Below are positions 1-6,200 of a stretch of 13,618 bases of DNA, piece by piece. The DNA comes from DASYQV01 sp036005125 (GTDB lineage Bacteria > Acidobacteriota > Vicinamibacteria > Vicinamibacterales > UBA2999). Position numbers and translations under genes: made by a program. Where the stretch lies: the NCBI GenBank assembly GCA_036005125.1, contig DASYQV010000124.1:1-13618 (forward strand). Reading direction: 5' to 3'. The notes under the pieces were generated by a model, which was given only the letters and a program-made list of their open reading frames with translations, searched no databases and was not told the DNA's origin. The first letter of the stretch is position 1. Each line of letters starts with the position of its first letter.

Positions 1-1044
1 ATGAAAGCAGCTCTGCTTTATCAGTACGATGGGGACTACACGGGTCCCGAGTTCCTCCGGATCGAAAACGTGGCCGATCCCGTTATCGAAGATCCGACGG
101 ATGTGATCGTGCGAATCGGCGGAGCGGGCCTGTGCCGCACCGATCTCCACATCATCGAGGGTATCTGGCGCTCGAAAGTCGCCGTCCAGCTGCCCTACAT
201 ACCTGGTCATGAGAATGCTGGATGGGTCCAGGAGGTCGGCAGTTCGGTTCGACGTGTGAAGCGCGACGATGCGGTGATTGTCCATCCTCTGGTCACCGAC
301 GGCCTCTGCCCGGCCTGCCGCGCAGGCAATGACATGCACTGTGAGAACGGCAGGTTTCCCGGTATCGACTCGAATGGCGGCTTTGCAGAGTACCTTCGAG
401 TCCGCGAACGGAATCTCATTCCGCTGGCCGATGGCCTGCGGCCCAAACAGGTAGCCCCTTACGCCGACGCCGGCCTGACGGCTCATCATGCAGCCAAGAA
501 AGCGGTCAAGCTGCTCGAACCCGGGGACACGACCGTTCTCATCGGGATCGGCGGTCTCGGTCACATCGCGCTTCAAGTGCTCCGCGCGCTTGGTGCCGAC
601 CGGATCATTGCGGTCGACCGTTCCGACGTCGCGCTCAAGCTCGCGCGCGAACTCGGAGCCGACGAGGTCGTGAAAAGCTCGAGCCGGAGCGTTCAAGAGG
701 TGCTCGACCTCACGCACGGGTCCGGCGCCCGCGTCGTCATCGATTTCGTCGCCGAGGGGAGCACGATCGACGAAGGACTCGCGATGACGGGCCGCGGAGG
801 CTATTACTTCGTAGTGGGCTACGGCGGAACCGTGAGCGTCGCAGCGATCGACTTGATCTTTGGCGAGAAAAGCATAATCGGAAATCTCGTCGGAACGTAC
901 ACCGAACTCCAGGAGTTGATGGCGCTCGCGGGGCGGGGGAAGGTAAAACTCAGTACGCGAGAGTATCGTCTCGATCAGATCAATCAGGCCGTCGGCGACC
1001 TGCTCAACTCGCGCATCGAGGGTCGCGGTGTGCTGGTCCCCTAG
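1..1044 (+). CDS. Zinc-dependent NAD(P)-dependent alcohol dehydrogenase (MDR family)
   Basis: This 347-residue protein is a medium-chain dehydrogenase/reductase that should oxidise an alcohol or reduce a carbonyl in the cytoplasm. The N-terminal catalytic domain shows C45 in GLCRTDLH and H70-E71 in PGHENAG, and the position of the third catalytic ligand is taken by D156 (YADAGLTA), as in many NAD-linked relatives. A structural-zinc lobe lies at 100-114 with C103, C106 and C114; the usual first Cys is D100, comparable to the Glu found in the Sulfolobus solfataricus enzyme. The Rossmann domain has GIGGLG at 182-187 and D206 at the end of the second strand, which favours NAD over NADP. Length is normal for the family. 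The ATG is the first base of the window, so the ribosome binding site and any upstream partner are not visible. The substrate cannot be deduced. Confidence 0.93.
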   Translation: MKAALLYQYDGDYTGPEFLRIENVADPVIEDPTDVIVRIGGAGLCRTDLHIIEGIWRSKVAVQLPYIPGHENAGWVQEVGSSVRRVKRDDAVIVHPLVTDGLCPACRAGNDMHCENGRFPGIDSNGGFAEYLRVRERNLIPLADGLRPKQVAPYADAGLTAHHAAKKAVKLLEPGDTTVLIGIGGLGHIALQVLRALGADRIIAVDRSDVALKLARELGADEVVKSSSRSVQEVLDLTHGSGARVVIDFVAEGSTIDEGLAMTGRGGYYFVVGYGGTVSVAAIDLIFGEKSIIGNLVGTYTELQELMALAGRGKVKLSTREYRLDQINQAVGDLLNSRIEGRGVLVP

Positions 1045-1052
1045 CCGCTTTC

Positions 1053-1076
1053 ATTCATGATTCATGATTCATGATT
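1053..1076. repeat. Heptamer tandem repeat (ATTCATG x3)
   Basis: ATTCATG occurs three times head to tail (1053-1059, 1060-1066, 1067-1073), followed by a partial ATT. It sits in the 24-bp gap between the alcohol dehydrogenase stop and the convergent phosphoesterase remnant, and it supplies that remnant's TGA stop on the minus strand. It looks like replication slippage; no function is visible. Confidence 0.8.
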
Positions 1077-1362
1077 GGCGTTCAGGGCGTGTCTCTGCTA
1101 CCGGTTCAGGGAGCTCTATGACCGTCGGCTGATGCACAAGGCGGTACTGCTCGTCAACGACGCTGACGTTGTAAATCGGAATGCCGTCGTACTCGAACCG
1201 ACCGTAGCCGTCGTGAACGTGCCCGCAGATCACGAGCTTCGGCCTGACGCGATCGATGGCTGCCAGCAGCTCGCGGCTGCCGAGGTGCTCGACCTTTCCC
1301 GAACGGATGTCGTAATACCGGTCGCCGAACTCTTATGGGGGCTGATGCGAAACGAGCATGAA
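1069..1362 (-). pseudogene. C-terminal remnant of a calcineurin-like metallophosphoesterase
   Basis: Reading the minus strand from about 1362 to the TGA at 1069-1071 gives FMLVSHQPP, then a TAA stop (plus-strand 1333-1335), then an open stretch of 87 codons with no ATG. This stretch includes LVICGHVHDGYG and YNVSVVDEQYRL. GHVH is the last metal-binding motif (GHxH) of calcineurin-like phosphoesterases, and HQPP fits the H-G/Q-P-P motif that precedes it in the MPPED-like subgroup. The catalytic N-terminal half with its D-x-H and GNHE motifs is absent, and the upstream side runs into the start of the DUF885 gene. A single base change would turn the TAA into a Tyr codon, so the nonsense mutation and the 5' truncation are separate lesions. 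It is almost certainly non-functional. The family call rests on these motifs only. Confidence 0.65.
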
Positions 1363-3079
1363 GCAGGCTGCGTTATTCGTGCTGGTGACGTGCACCGCGA
1401 TCGCGGGATGCAACCAAGCGCCGCGGGCGGAGAGCGATCAACCTGGCGTCGGAAACACGTGGCCGGCCGTCCGTGACGCCGTGATCGAGGAGTACCTCAA
1501 GGCGCACCCTACCTATGCCGTCGTCCAGGGTCGCCACGAGTACGACGGGCAGCTGCCCGACTGGAGCGCCGCCGGCATAGCGGCGGAGATCCGCCGGCTG
1601 CACGAGTGGCGCGACCGGGCGACGGCGCTGGCCGGCCTGAGCGAGCGTGACGCGTTCGAACGCGATTATCTCGTGGCGCGCCTCGATCGGGATCTTTTCT
1701 GGGTCGAGACGGCGGAAGCGCCGTTCCTGAACCCCGCGTGGTATCTCGACTGGATGATCGATAACCTCGATCCCGCCCCGTACCTCACGCGCAACTACGC
1801 GCCGCTCGAGGTCCGGATGCGAGCGTACGTGAAATACGCGCGGTCGGTGCAGCAGGCGGCTTCGCAGATCCGTGCGAACCTGCGGACGCCGCTCGCGCGG
1901 CCGCTCCTGCAGCGTGGCGTGTCAGCTTTCCGCGGCTTCGGCGAGTTCTATCGAACGGACGTGCCCAAAGCCTTCGCGGGTATTTCCGATACGACGCTCC
2001 AGAAGGAGTTCGCAGCCGCCAACGCTGGGGCCGCGAAAGCCATGGCCGATCTGGCCGCCTGGCTCGAGTCGCAGCGCAGCAGCGCCACCGCGAGCTTCGC
2101 GCTCGGCGCCGAGAAGTTCGCACGGATGCTGCAGATGACCGAGGGCGTCACGACGCCGCTGGCCGAGCTCGAGGCGGCGGGACGCGCCGATCTCGAACGC
2201 AATCAGCAGGCCCTGCGCAACGCGTGCGCCACCTATGCGCCAGGCGCCGGGGTCGCGGCCTGCATTGCGAAGATGAACGCGAACAAGCCGACTGGCGGCG
2301 GCGTCGAAGGCGCGCGCGCCCAGCTCGACATGCTGAAGATGTTCGTCAGCGACGCGGGCGTGGCGACGATCCCGGGCACAGAGCAGGCGCTCGTGGCGGA
2401 AGCGCCGCCGTACAATCGCGATAACTTTGCCTACATCGATATTCCAGGTCCGTACGAGAAAGGCCTTCCCGCAACGTACTACATTGCCCCGCCCGATCCC
2501 TCGTGGACGCCGGCCGAGCAGCGGGCCTACCTCCCCGGACAGGCCGATCTTCTGTTCACGTCGGTGCACGAGGTATGGCCCGGCCATTTCCTGCAGTTCC
2601 TGCACTCGAACCGCAACCCGTCGCTCGTCGGACGGCTGTTCGTCGGCTACGCGTTCGCAGAAGGATGGGCGCATTACGCCGAGGAGATGATGTACGACAT
2701 GGGCCTCGGCAACGGCGCCGCCGAGATACACATCGGTCAGTTGACGAACGCGCTGCTGCGCAACGTGCGCTTTCTGTCAGCGATTGGCCTGCACACGAAG
2801 GGTATGACCGTCGCCGAATCGGAAACGATGTTCCGCGAACAGGGATTCACGGATATCGGCACCGCCCGCCAGCAGGCGGCGCGCGGCGCTTACGATCCGG
2901 CCTATCTCAATTACACGATGGGCAAGCTGATGATCCGCAAGCTGCGCGACGACTGGTCGGCCTCACGGGGCGGCAGGCAGGCGTGGCGGCAATTTCACGA
3001 TCAGTTTCTGACTCATGGCGGGCCGCCGATTCCAATGGTGCGGCGGCTGATGATCGGCGACGGAGGCACGCTCTTTTGA
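1358..3079 (+). CDS. DUF885 family lipoprotein, predicted zinc metallopeptidase-like
   Basis: The 573-residue product begins with a lipoprotein signal peptide: K2, a hydrophobic stretch 4-16, and lipobox IAGC with C18 as the lipidated residue. Asn follows the Cys, so retention by an Asp+2 inner-membrane signal is not expected. The rest is a largely helical DUF885 protein. Its signature is HEVWPGH at 404-410, followed by EGWAHYAEE at 435-443; in DUF885 these two motifs correspond to the H-E-x-x-x-x-H and downstream Glu metal ligands of M32-like peptidases. The family tail (IGLHTKGMT, AYLNYTMGKL) is also present and the length is typical. The substrate is unknown. The ATG overlaps the phosphoesterase remnant on the other strand. 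The best purine run, GGGGG at 1337-1341, is too far upstream for a good ribosome binding site, so translation initiation looks weak or the start uncertain. No operon partner is seen. Confidence 0.9.
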   Translation: MKQAALFVLVTCTAIAGCNQAPRAESDQPGVGNTWPAVRDAVIEEYLKAHPTYAVVQGRHEYDGQLPDWSAAGIAAEIRRLHEWRDRATALAGLSERDAFERDYLVARLDRDLFWVETAEAPFLNPAWYLDWMIDNLDPAPYLTRNYAPLEVRMRAYVKYARSVQQAASQIRANLRTPLARPLLQRGVSAFRGFGEFYRTDVPKAFAGISDTTLQKEFAAANAGAAKAMADLAAWLESQRSSATASFALGAEKFARMLQMTEGVTTPLAELEAAGRADLERNQQALRNACATYAPGAGVAACIAKMNANKPTGGGVEGARAQLDMLKMFVSDAGVATIPGTEQALVAEAPPYNRDNFAYIDIPGPYEKGLPATYYIAPPDPSWTPAEQRAYLPGQADLLFTSVHEVWPGHFLQFLHSNRNPSLVGRLFVGYAFAEGWAHYAEEMMYDMGLGNGAAEIHIGQLTNALLRNVRFLSAIGLHTKGMTVAESETMFREQGFTDIGTARQQAARGAYDPAYLNYTMGKLMIRKLRDDWSASRGGRQAWRQFHDQFLTHGGPPIPMVRRLMIGDGGTLF

Positions 3080-3100
3080 TTCCGCAGCTCTCGCAGCTCG

Positions 3101-3200
3101 CTTGAGTCCACCATCGGAATCAACAGGGAGATCTGGGAGACCAAGGAGAAAATCGAGCTCCCTGATCTCCTTGAACTCCCTGTGCATTCCGGATTCAAGT
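3101..3200. repeat. Large imperfect palindrome downstream of the DUF885 gene
   Basis: The arm at 3116-3148 (starting GGAATC and ending CCAAGGAG) is the reverse complement of 3158-3190 (CTCCCTGATC ... GCATTCC) with about seven mismatches over 33 bp and a 9-nt loop. Weaker pairing (CTTGA with TTCAAG) extends it to about 100 bp. One arm is purine-rich and the other pyrimidine-rich. It starts 20 bp after the DUF885 stop, so it could fold at the mRNA 3' end, but there is no T-run right after the stem. A degenerate miniature element is the other option. Confidence 0.6.
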
Positions 3201-3258
3201 GAACTCCAGTCTAAGTCCGTTTTTTCTCTCGTTTGGACGCGAAGGTCATGTCGCTGGA

Positions 3259-3378
3259 TCACGCGACCATGCCCGGATAGCGTACCATCGAAGGCACAGG
3301 GGTTGGCGAAGTCGGGTCCGACGAGGACCCGCCACATGACGTCACCGCGACGGCAATGAAGAAAACAAGGCAGGATCG
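3259..3378 (-). pseudogene. Lipoprotein signal-peptide remnant
   Basis: On the minus strand this stretch reads RSCLVFFIAVAVTSCGGS, followed by SSDPTSPTPVPSMV and a stop at 3259-3261. That is a textbook lipoprotein leader: a hydrophobic core, a lipobox VTSC, then a Gly/Ser/Thr/Pro-rich linker. The usual start Met and Lys/Arg residues are missing because the structured repeat begins at 3379, just upstream of the leader, and the mature domain is lost after about ten residues. It reads as the 5' end of a lipoprotein gene cut on both sides. The open frame running into the repeat (to a Met near 3528) is not a plausible protein. Confidence 0.45.
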
Positions 3379-3570
3379 AACCAGCCAAGGGGCTCCGCCC
3401 CTTGATATCTTCCACCCCAACGCGCCAAAAACGCGCGTTGGGGACCCCGGACCGGGCAGAGCCCCTCGGCTGGTTGGACCAGTATCTTTTGGCGCGCTTC
3501 GCGCGCCGAGCCCGTTATGCGGTCGCACAACGCGTACAAAATTCCTCTTCCGGGCCGCCTAAGGGCCTAA
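3379..3570. repeat. Structured dispersed repeat, copy A
   Basis: About 190 bp, matched in the same orientation by copy B at 10354-10551, with only one difference over 50 bp in the core. Parts in order: a long-range stem pairing 3379-3400 with 3454-3475 (22 bp, two mismatches, both of which would be G-T/G-U pairs on the minus strand); inside it a perfect 11-bp hairpin CCCCAACGCGC (3415-3425) with GCGCGTTGGGG (3433-3443); then a 7-bp hairpin GGCGCGC/GCGCGCC at 3491-3507; then a conserved block CCCGTTATGCGGTCGCACAA from 3511. The left arm can alternatively form a local hairpin (AAGGGGC with GCCCCTT, 3387-3403). The right end of the long stem finishes in GTTGGAC (3473-3479), an attC-type core box; the left box is less exact. 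Short open frames across it are spurious. Confidence 0.8.
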
Positions 3571-3935
3571 TCGGAAACGCGGAACGGCGCCGCGTTGATC
3601 AGGCAATGCTTCCCTTGAGTTGGTCGGGAGCTGAGACGATCTTCGCGCACGATGCTCTCCAGCCGCAACAACTCCCCAGCCATCATCGTCGTCAGCCCAG
3701 TGGGCGCGTCCCTTGCGTTCGCCCGCTCATGGGCGAGGAACGAGCGCGGCGGGCCCGCGAAGTCGGGCGGCAACGCATTTGGAATGCATAGTACCCGCCG
3801 CGGGCTGAGGTACGATCTCCTCCGGCAACGTGGTTACCCTGTCGCGAAGTCGGCAGCGAACGAAACAGGATGACGTTCGACGTCTGTAGGACGCGGTTGC
3901 GCTGGGACATCAGGCTATCCCGTTAAGCCGCTGAC
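3571..3935. other. Intergenic stretch without a recognisable gene
   Basis: I see no convincing gene here. A 68-codon minus-strand frame (3567-3773) matches nothing I know and has no ribosome binding site. The stretch contains two of three copies of GCGAAGTCGG (3757-3766 and 3844-3853; the other is at 3306-3315). It presumably holds the promoter of the toxin-antitoxin pair that starts at 3951, but I cannot identify a -35/-10 pair with confidence. Confidence 0.4.
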
Positions 3936-3943
3936 GAGAGGAG
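3936..3943 (+). promoter_or_regulatory. Ribosome binding site of the MNT gene
   Basis: GAGAGGAG lies 7 nt before the GTG at 3951. It is a strong Shine-Dalgarno match and fixes the start of the antitoxin gene at this GTG. Confidence 0.8.
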
Positions 3944-3950
3944 TTCAGCC

Positions 3951-4265
3951 GTGGAACGCCGAGAGCTTCTCACTGAAATGAGACAGCGGTTGCTGAAGGC
4001 GCACGGCCAGCGCTTCCGTGGCGTCGTTCTGTACGGCTCCGAGGCGCGTGGCGACGCACGGCCCGACAGTGACATCGATGTGCTCGTGTTGCTCGAAGCG
4101 CCGATTGACTACGGCCGGGACCTTCGAACGAACATTAATGTGCTCTATGACCTTGTCCTCGCGCTGGAGCGTCCGATCAGCGCGAAGCCGGTCGACGTCG
4201 CGGCGTATGAAGCAGCGGCATACCCGCTGTACCGGAACGCAAAGGCGGAGGGAATCCTTGCATGA
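3951..4265 (+). CDS. MNT-type nucleotidyltransferase, antitoxin of an MNT/HEPN pair
   Basis: This 104-residue cytoplasmic protein is a minimal nucleotidyltransferase. The core motif is G29-S30 followed after ten residues by D41 and D43 (YGSEARGDARPDSDID), the metal-binding GSx10DxD signature of the MNT/polymerase-beta superfamily. A plausible third acidic residue is D82 in KPVDVAAY. Length is normal for the antitoxin class. In characterised MntA/HepT systems the MNT partner adds AMP to a Tyr of the HEPN toxin and so silences it. The start is GTG with a strong Shine-Dalgarno sequence 7 nt upstream. Its stop overlaps the start of the HEPN gene (ATGA at 4262-4265), which implies a translationally coupled two-gene operon. 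Both active-site Asp residues are present, so activity is likely. Confidence 0.88.
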   Translation: MERRELLTEMRQRLLKAHGQRFRGVVLYGSEARGDARPDSDIDVLVLLEAPIDYGRDLRTNINVLYDLVLALERPISAKPVDVAAYEAAAYPLYRNAKAEGILA

Positions 4266-4666
4266 CGGCGGCGTATGCACGGACCGAATGGGATCGTGCG
4301 CTCGAGGCCTTTCGGGCAGCGCAGCTCCTCACTGCTCACAGCGGTTTCGACAGTGCCGTATCGCGCGCGTACTACGCCGCCTTCCACGCCGTGAGCGCGC
4401 TCTTCGCACTCGAAGGTCGGGCATTTACGAAGCACTCGGCCGTTGCGACCGCAGTTCATCGGGATCTCGTCAAGACCGGCAGATGGTCGGCCGACCTTGG
4501 ACGCGATTACAGCTTCTGCATTGATACGCGTGGCGTCGGAGATTACGGGAGCGACGTACGTGTCGATCTGAAGCAGGCGACGGACGCGGTCGAGGCCGCT
4601 CGCCGCATTCTGCTGGCCGTCCACGATGCATTGCCAACCCATTTTCCTGCGGCGCCCGGTGTCTGA
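4262..4666 (+). CDS. HEPN domain protein, putative toxin of an MNT/HEPN pair
   Basis: The 134-residue protein is helical and fits the HEPN family (PF05168-like). Helix motifs include SRAYYAAFHAVSALFALEG at 34-52, then FTKHSAV at 55-61, a VKTG segment at 70-73, and DTRGVGDYG at 88-96. This is the clade with YYAAFHA and R-x3-DY. The canonical RNase motif R-x4-6-H of HepT is not visible here: R90 is followed by GVGDYG with no His. Ribonuclease activity is therefore uncertain; the protein may instead be a substrate-binding or otherwise modified partner of the MNT enzyme. Tyr37, Tyr38 and Tyr95 are the most conserved tyrosines, so AMPylation at one of them is possible. It is coupled to the upstream MNT gene by a 4-bp overlap. 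Confidence 0.85.
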   Translation: MTAAYARTEWDRALEAFRAAQLLTAHSGFDSAVSRAYYAAFHAVSALFALEGRAFTKHSAVATAVHRDLVKTGRWSADLGRDYSFCIDTRGVGDYGSDVRVDLKQATDAVEAARRILLAVHDALPTHFPAAPGV

Positions 4667-4814
4667 TGGACACCTGAACGACCTTGGTCTCTGGGGAGCG
4701 CGCGCGCCTTCACCCGCTACGATACCCGTACCCTGTCCCGCCCCCCGCCTGGGTCGGCGTTCATCGGGTGAAGCGCGAATCACTGTAAACACTGCAGGGA
4801 CTCAGGCGGGGCCA

Positions 4815-4948
4815 TCTGACCCTGGTCCGACCCCTGTGTGCGATGGAGCTGCAGTAACCTCGCTGACCTTGCAGGTAGCAATTCCTGCGTACCTTGAGTC
4901 GATCCGTCACCAGGGTCTGACCCCGTTCTGACCCCGTTCTGACCCCGG
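4815..4948. repeat. TCTGACCCCGT repeat cluster, REPIN-like
   Basis: Three tandem 11-bp units (TCTGACCCCGT at 4916-4926 and 4927-4937, TCTGACCCCGG at 4938-4948) lie next to two degenerate units at 4815-4825 (TCTGACCCTGG) and 4826-4836 (TCCGACCCCTG). GACCCTGGT at 4818-4826 is inverted as ACCAGGGTC at 4909-4917, so the roughly 100 bp between them are framed by inverted copies of the motif. That arrangement resembles REP doublets (REPINs) mobilised by Y1/RAYT transposases, although no such gene is present here. The cluster lies between the convergent 3' ends of the HEPN and J-domain genes. Confidence 0.65.
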
Positions 4949-4956
4949 TCGCGCCG

Positions 4957-6132
4957 TCACCACGGGCCTGGCTGCTTCCGCCGCGCCTTCTGCGCTTGTC
5001 GGTACTCCTGGATCGCGCGGCGGACTTCGCGTAGCGCCTCACTGGAAGCCATGTGCTCGACCCCGATGTGGATCTGCTCGATAACGACGTCGAGCCTCGC
5101 GGCTTCGCTGGGACCGTCAACCAGCATGGGAAGGCCGAAGGGGCCGTCCCCGATCAGCGCCGCGTATCGTGGGTGGAAACGTAGGGTGTCGCATTCGGCT
5201 TCGAGCTCCGCGGCCTGCTCTTTCAGGAGCTCGGTATACGCGCGCAGCTTCTCGTCGCTGAGCCGTGCCGCCTCGGCGTGAGTGCCGTCGATCCACTCCA
5301 GCTCCAGCCGCAACAGGGTGTGCAGGTCGCTTCGCGCGTAAGCGGCAGTGACTTCCTGCATGATTCCAATCTTCTTCTGGCGCTCGGCGTCATCGCTTTC
5401 CAGGTCCGGATGAAGCGCCTTCACGAGGCGCTTGTAGACGGCGCCGATGCTGCCCTTGCGCATTTGCGCGAACTGTCGCGCCCGTTCCTCTTCGCGCAGC
5501 TCCCGTCTGGTCCTGCGACGATTCTGTTCATCGCCCCGGGTCTCCTCGAAGCTGCACATGCGATCGGCGAACTGGGCAGCCGCGGCTTCGATTTCTTCCT
5601 CGCTCATGTCCGCGCGCAGCTCTGGCAGGTCCACATCGACGCCGAGCTCATCGAACATCGCGGCCATGCCCGACCGGATCTCGTCGATGTCCTCCTGCAC
5701 CGCCTGCGCGTAGGCGATGCCGTGCAGTCGCTCGAACAATGTCTGTAAGTCAGGATCAGGCGCGTCGACGTGCGCCAGGATTTCGTCGAGGTGCCCGACG
5801 AGGATCGCGCGGAGCACGGTCCGATCGCCGGGTTTCAACTGCCGATCGTCGAGAAACGGCGCGATCGCCCGAACCAGCTGTACGCGCAACCCGACAGCAC
5901 GCTCCACGCGTGGACGGACTTCCGCCGAGTGGAAGACCAGTGCCTGATCGAGACGACGCTTTTCCTCCTCCAGGCGGGCTCGGAGCATCTGAACCTTCGT
6001 CAACGCGCGATTGAAGGCGCGTTCCTGTTTGTTGAGCGGCCGCGCGGCCGTCGGACGGATGACGAGCGTGCGATCGGCCGGTCGTGGAGGCAGATCGGCA
6101 TCATCGAACAGCGATGGATGTGTGGAAGACAT
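4957..6132 (-). CDS. J-domain-containing protein (DnaJ-like co-chaperone)
   Basis: This 391-residue protein has a J-domain-like segment near 229-275: IGAVYKRLVKALHPD, then a charged turn and a helix MQEVTAAYARSDLHTLLRL. H241-P242-D243 is the HPD motif that stimulates Hsp70 ATPase, so a role as an Hsp70 partner in the cytoplasm is expected. Unlike classical DnaJ the domain is not N-terminal and there is no Gly/Phe region or zinc finger. Upstream lie a basic N-terminus, a likely coiled coil at 36-70, and an acidic helical region at 145-200; downstream is a further helical stretch (285-315, 345-385). Proteins of this layout are often annotated simply as molecular chaperone DnaJ. The ATG at 6132 has no clear Shine-Dalgarno sequence. 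The gene is divergent from the kinase remnant, whose homology begins 69 bp away. Confidence 0.82.
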   Translation of the reverse strand: MSSTHPSLFDDADLPPRPADRTLVIRPTAARPLNKQERAFNRALTKVQMLRARLEEEKRRLDQALVFHSAEVRPRVERAVGLRVQLVRAIAPFLDDRQLKPGDRTVLRAILVGHLDEILAHVDAPDPDLQTLFERLHGIAYAQAVQEDIDEIRSGMAAMFDELGVDVDLPELRADMSEEEIEAAAAQFADRMCSFEETRGDEQNRRRTRRELREEERARQFAQMRKGSIGAVYKRLVKALHPDLESDDAERQKKIGIMQEVTAAYARSDLHTLLRLELEWIDGTHAEAARLSDEKLRAYTELLKEQAAELEAECDTLRFHPRYAALIGDGPFGLPMLVDGPSEAARLDVVIEQIHIGVEHMASSEALREVRRAIQEYRQAQKARRKQPGPW

Positions 6133-6200
6133 CGGCGCACCGAGGATACCGTGAGCCTGCGGATCTGCCTAATGACCTACACAGTGGCACCCGGATTAGG

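Noticed and set aside
1075..1476. Plus-strand open frame of 133 codons
   Set aside because: It crosses the phosphoesterase remnant and the DUF885 start in the wrong frame and has no family features.
1922..2731. Long minus-strand frame of 269 codons
   Set aside because: Shadow of the DUF885 gene, whose motifs fully explain the other strand; the translation is Arg/Val-rich without motifs.
3356..3791. Several short frames across repeat A on both strands
   Set aside because: They translate the palindromic repeat and resemble frames over copy B only because the DNA is repeated.
4916..4948. Possible CRISPR array
   Set aside because: The 11-bp units are directly tandem with no spacers and there are no cas genes.
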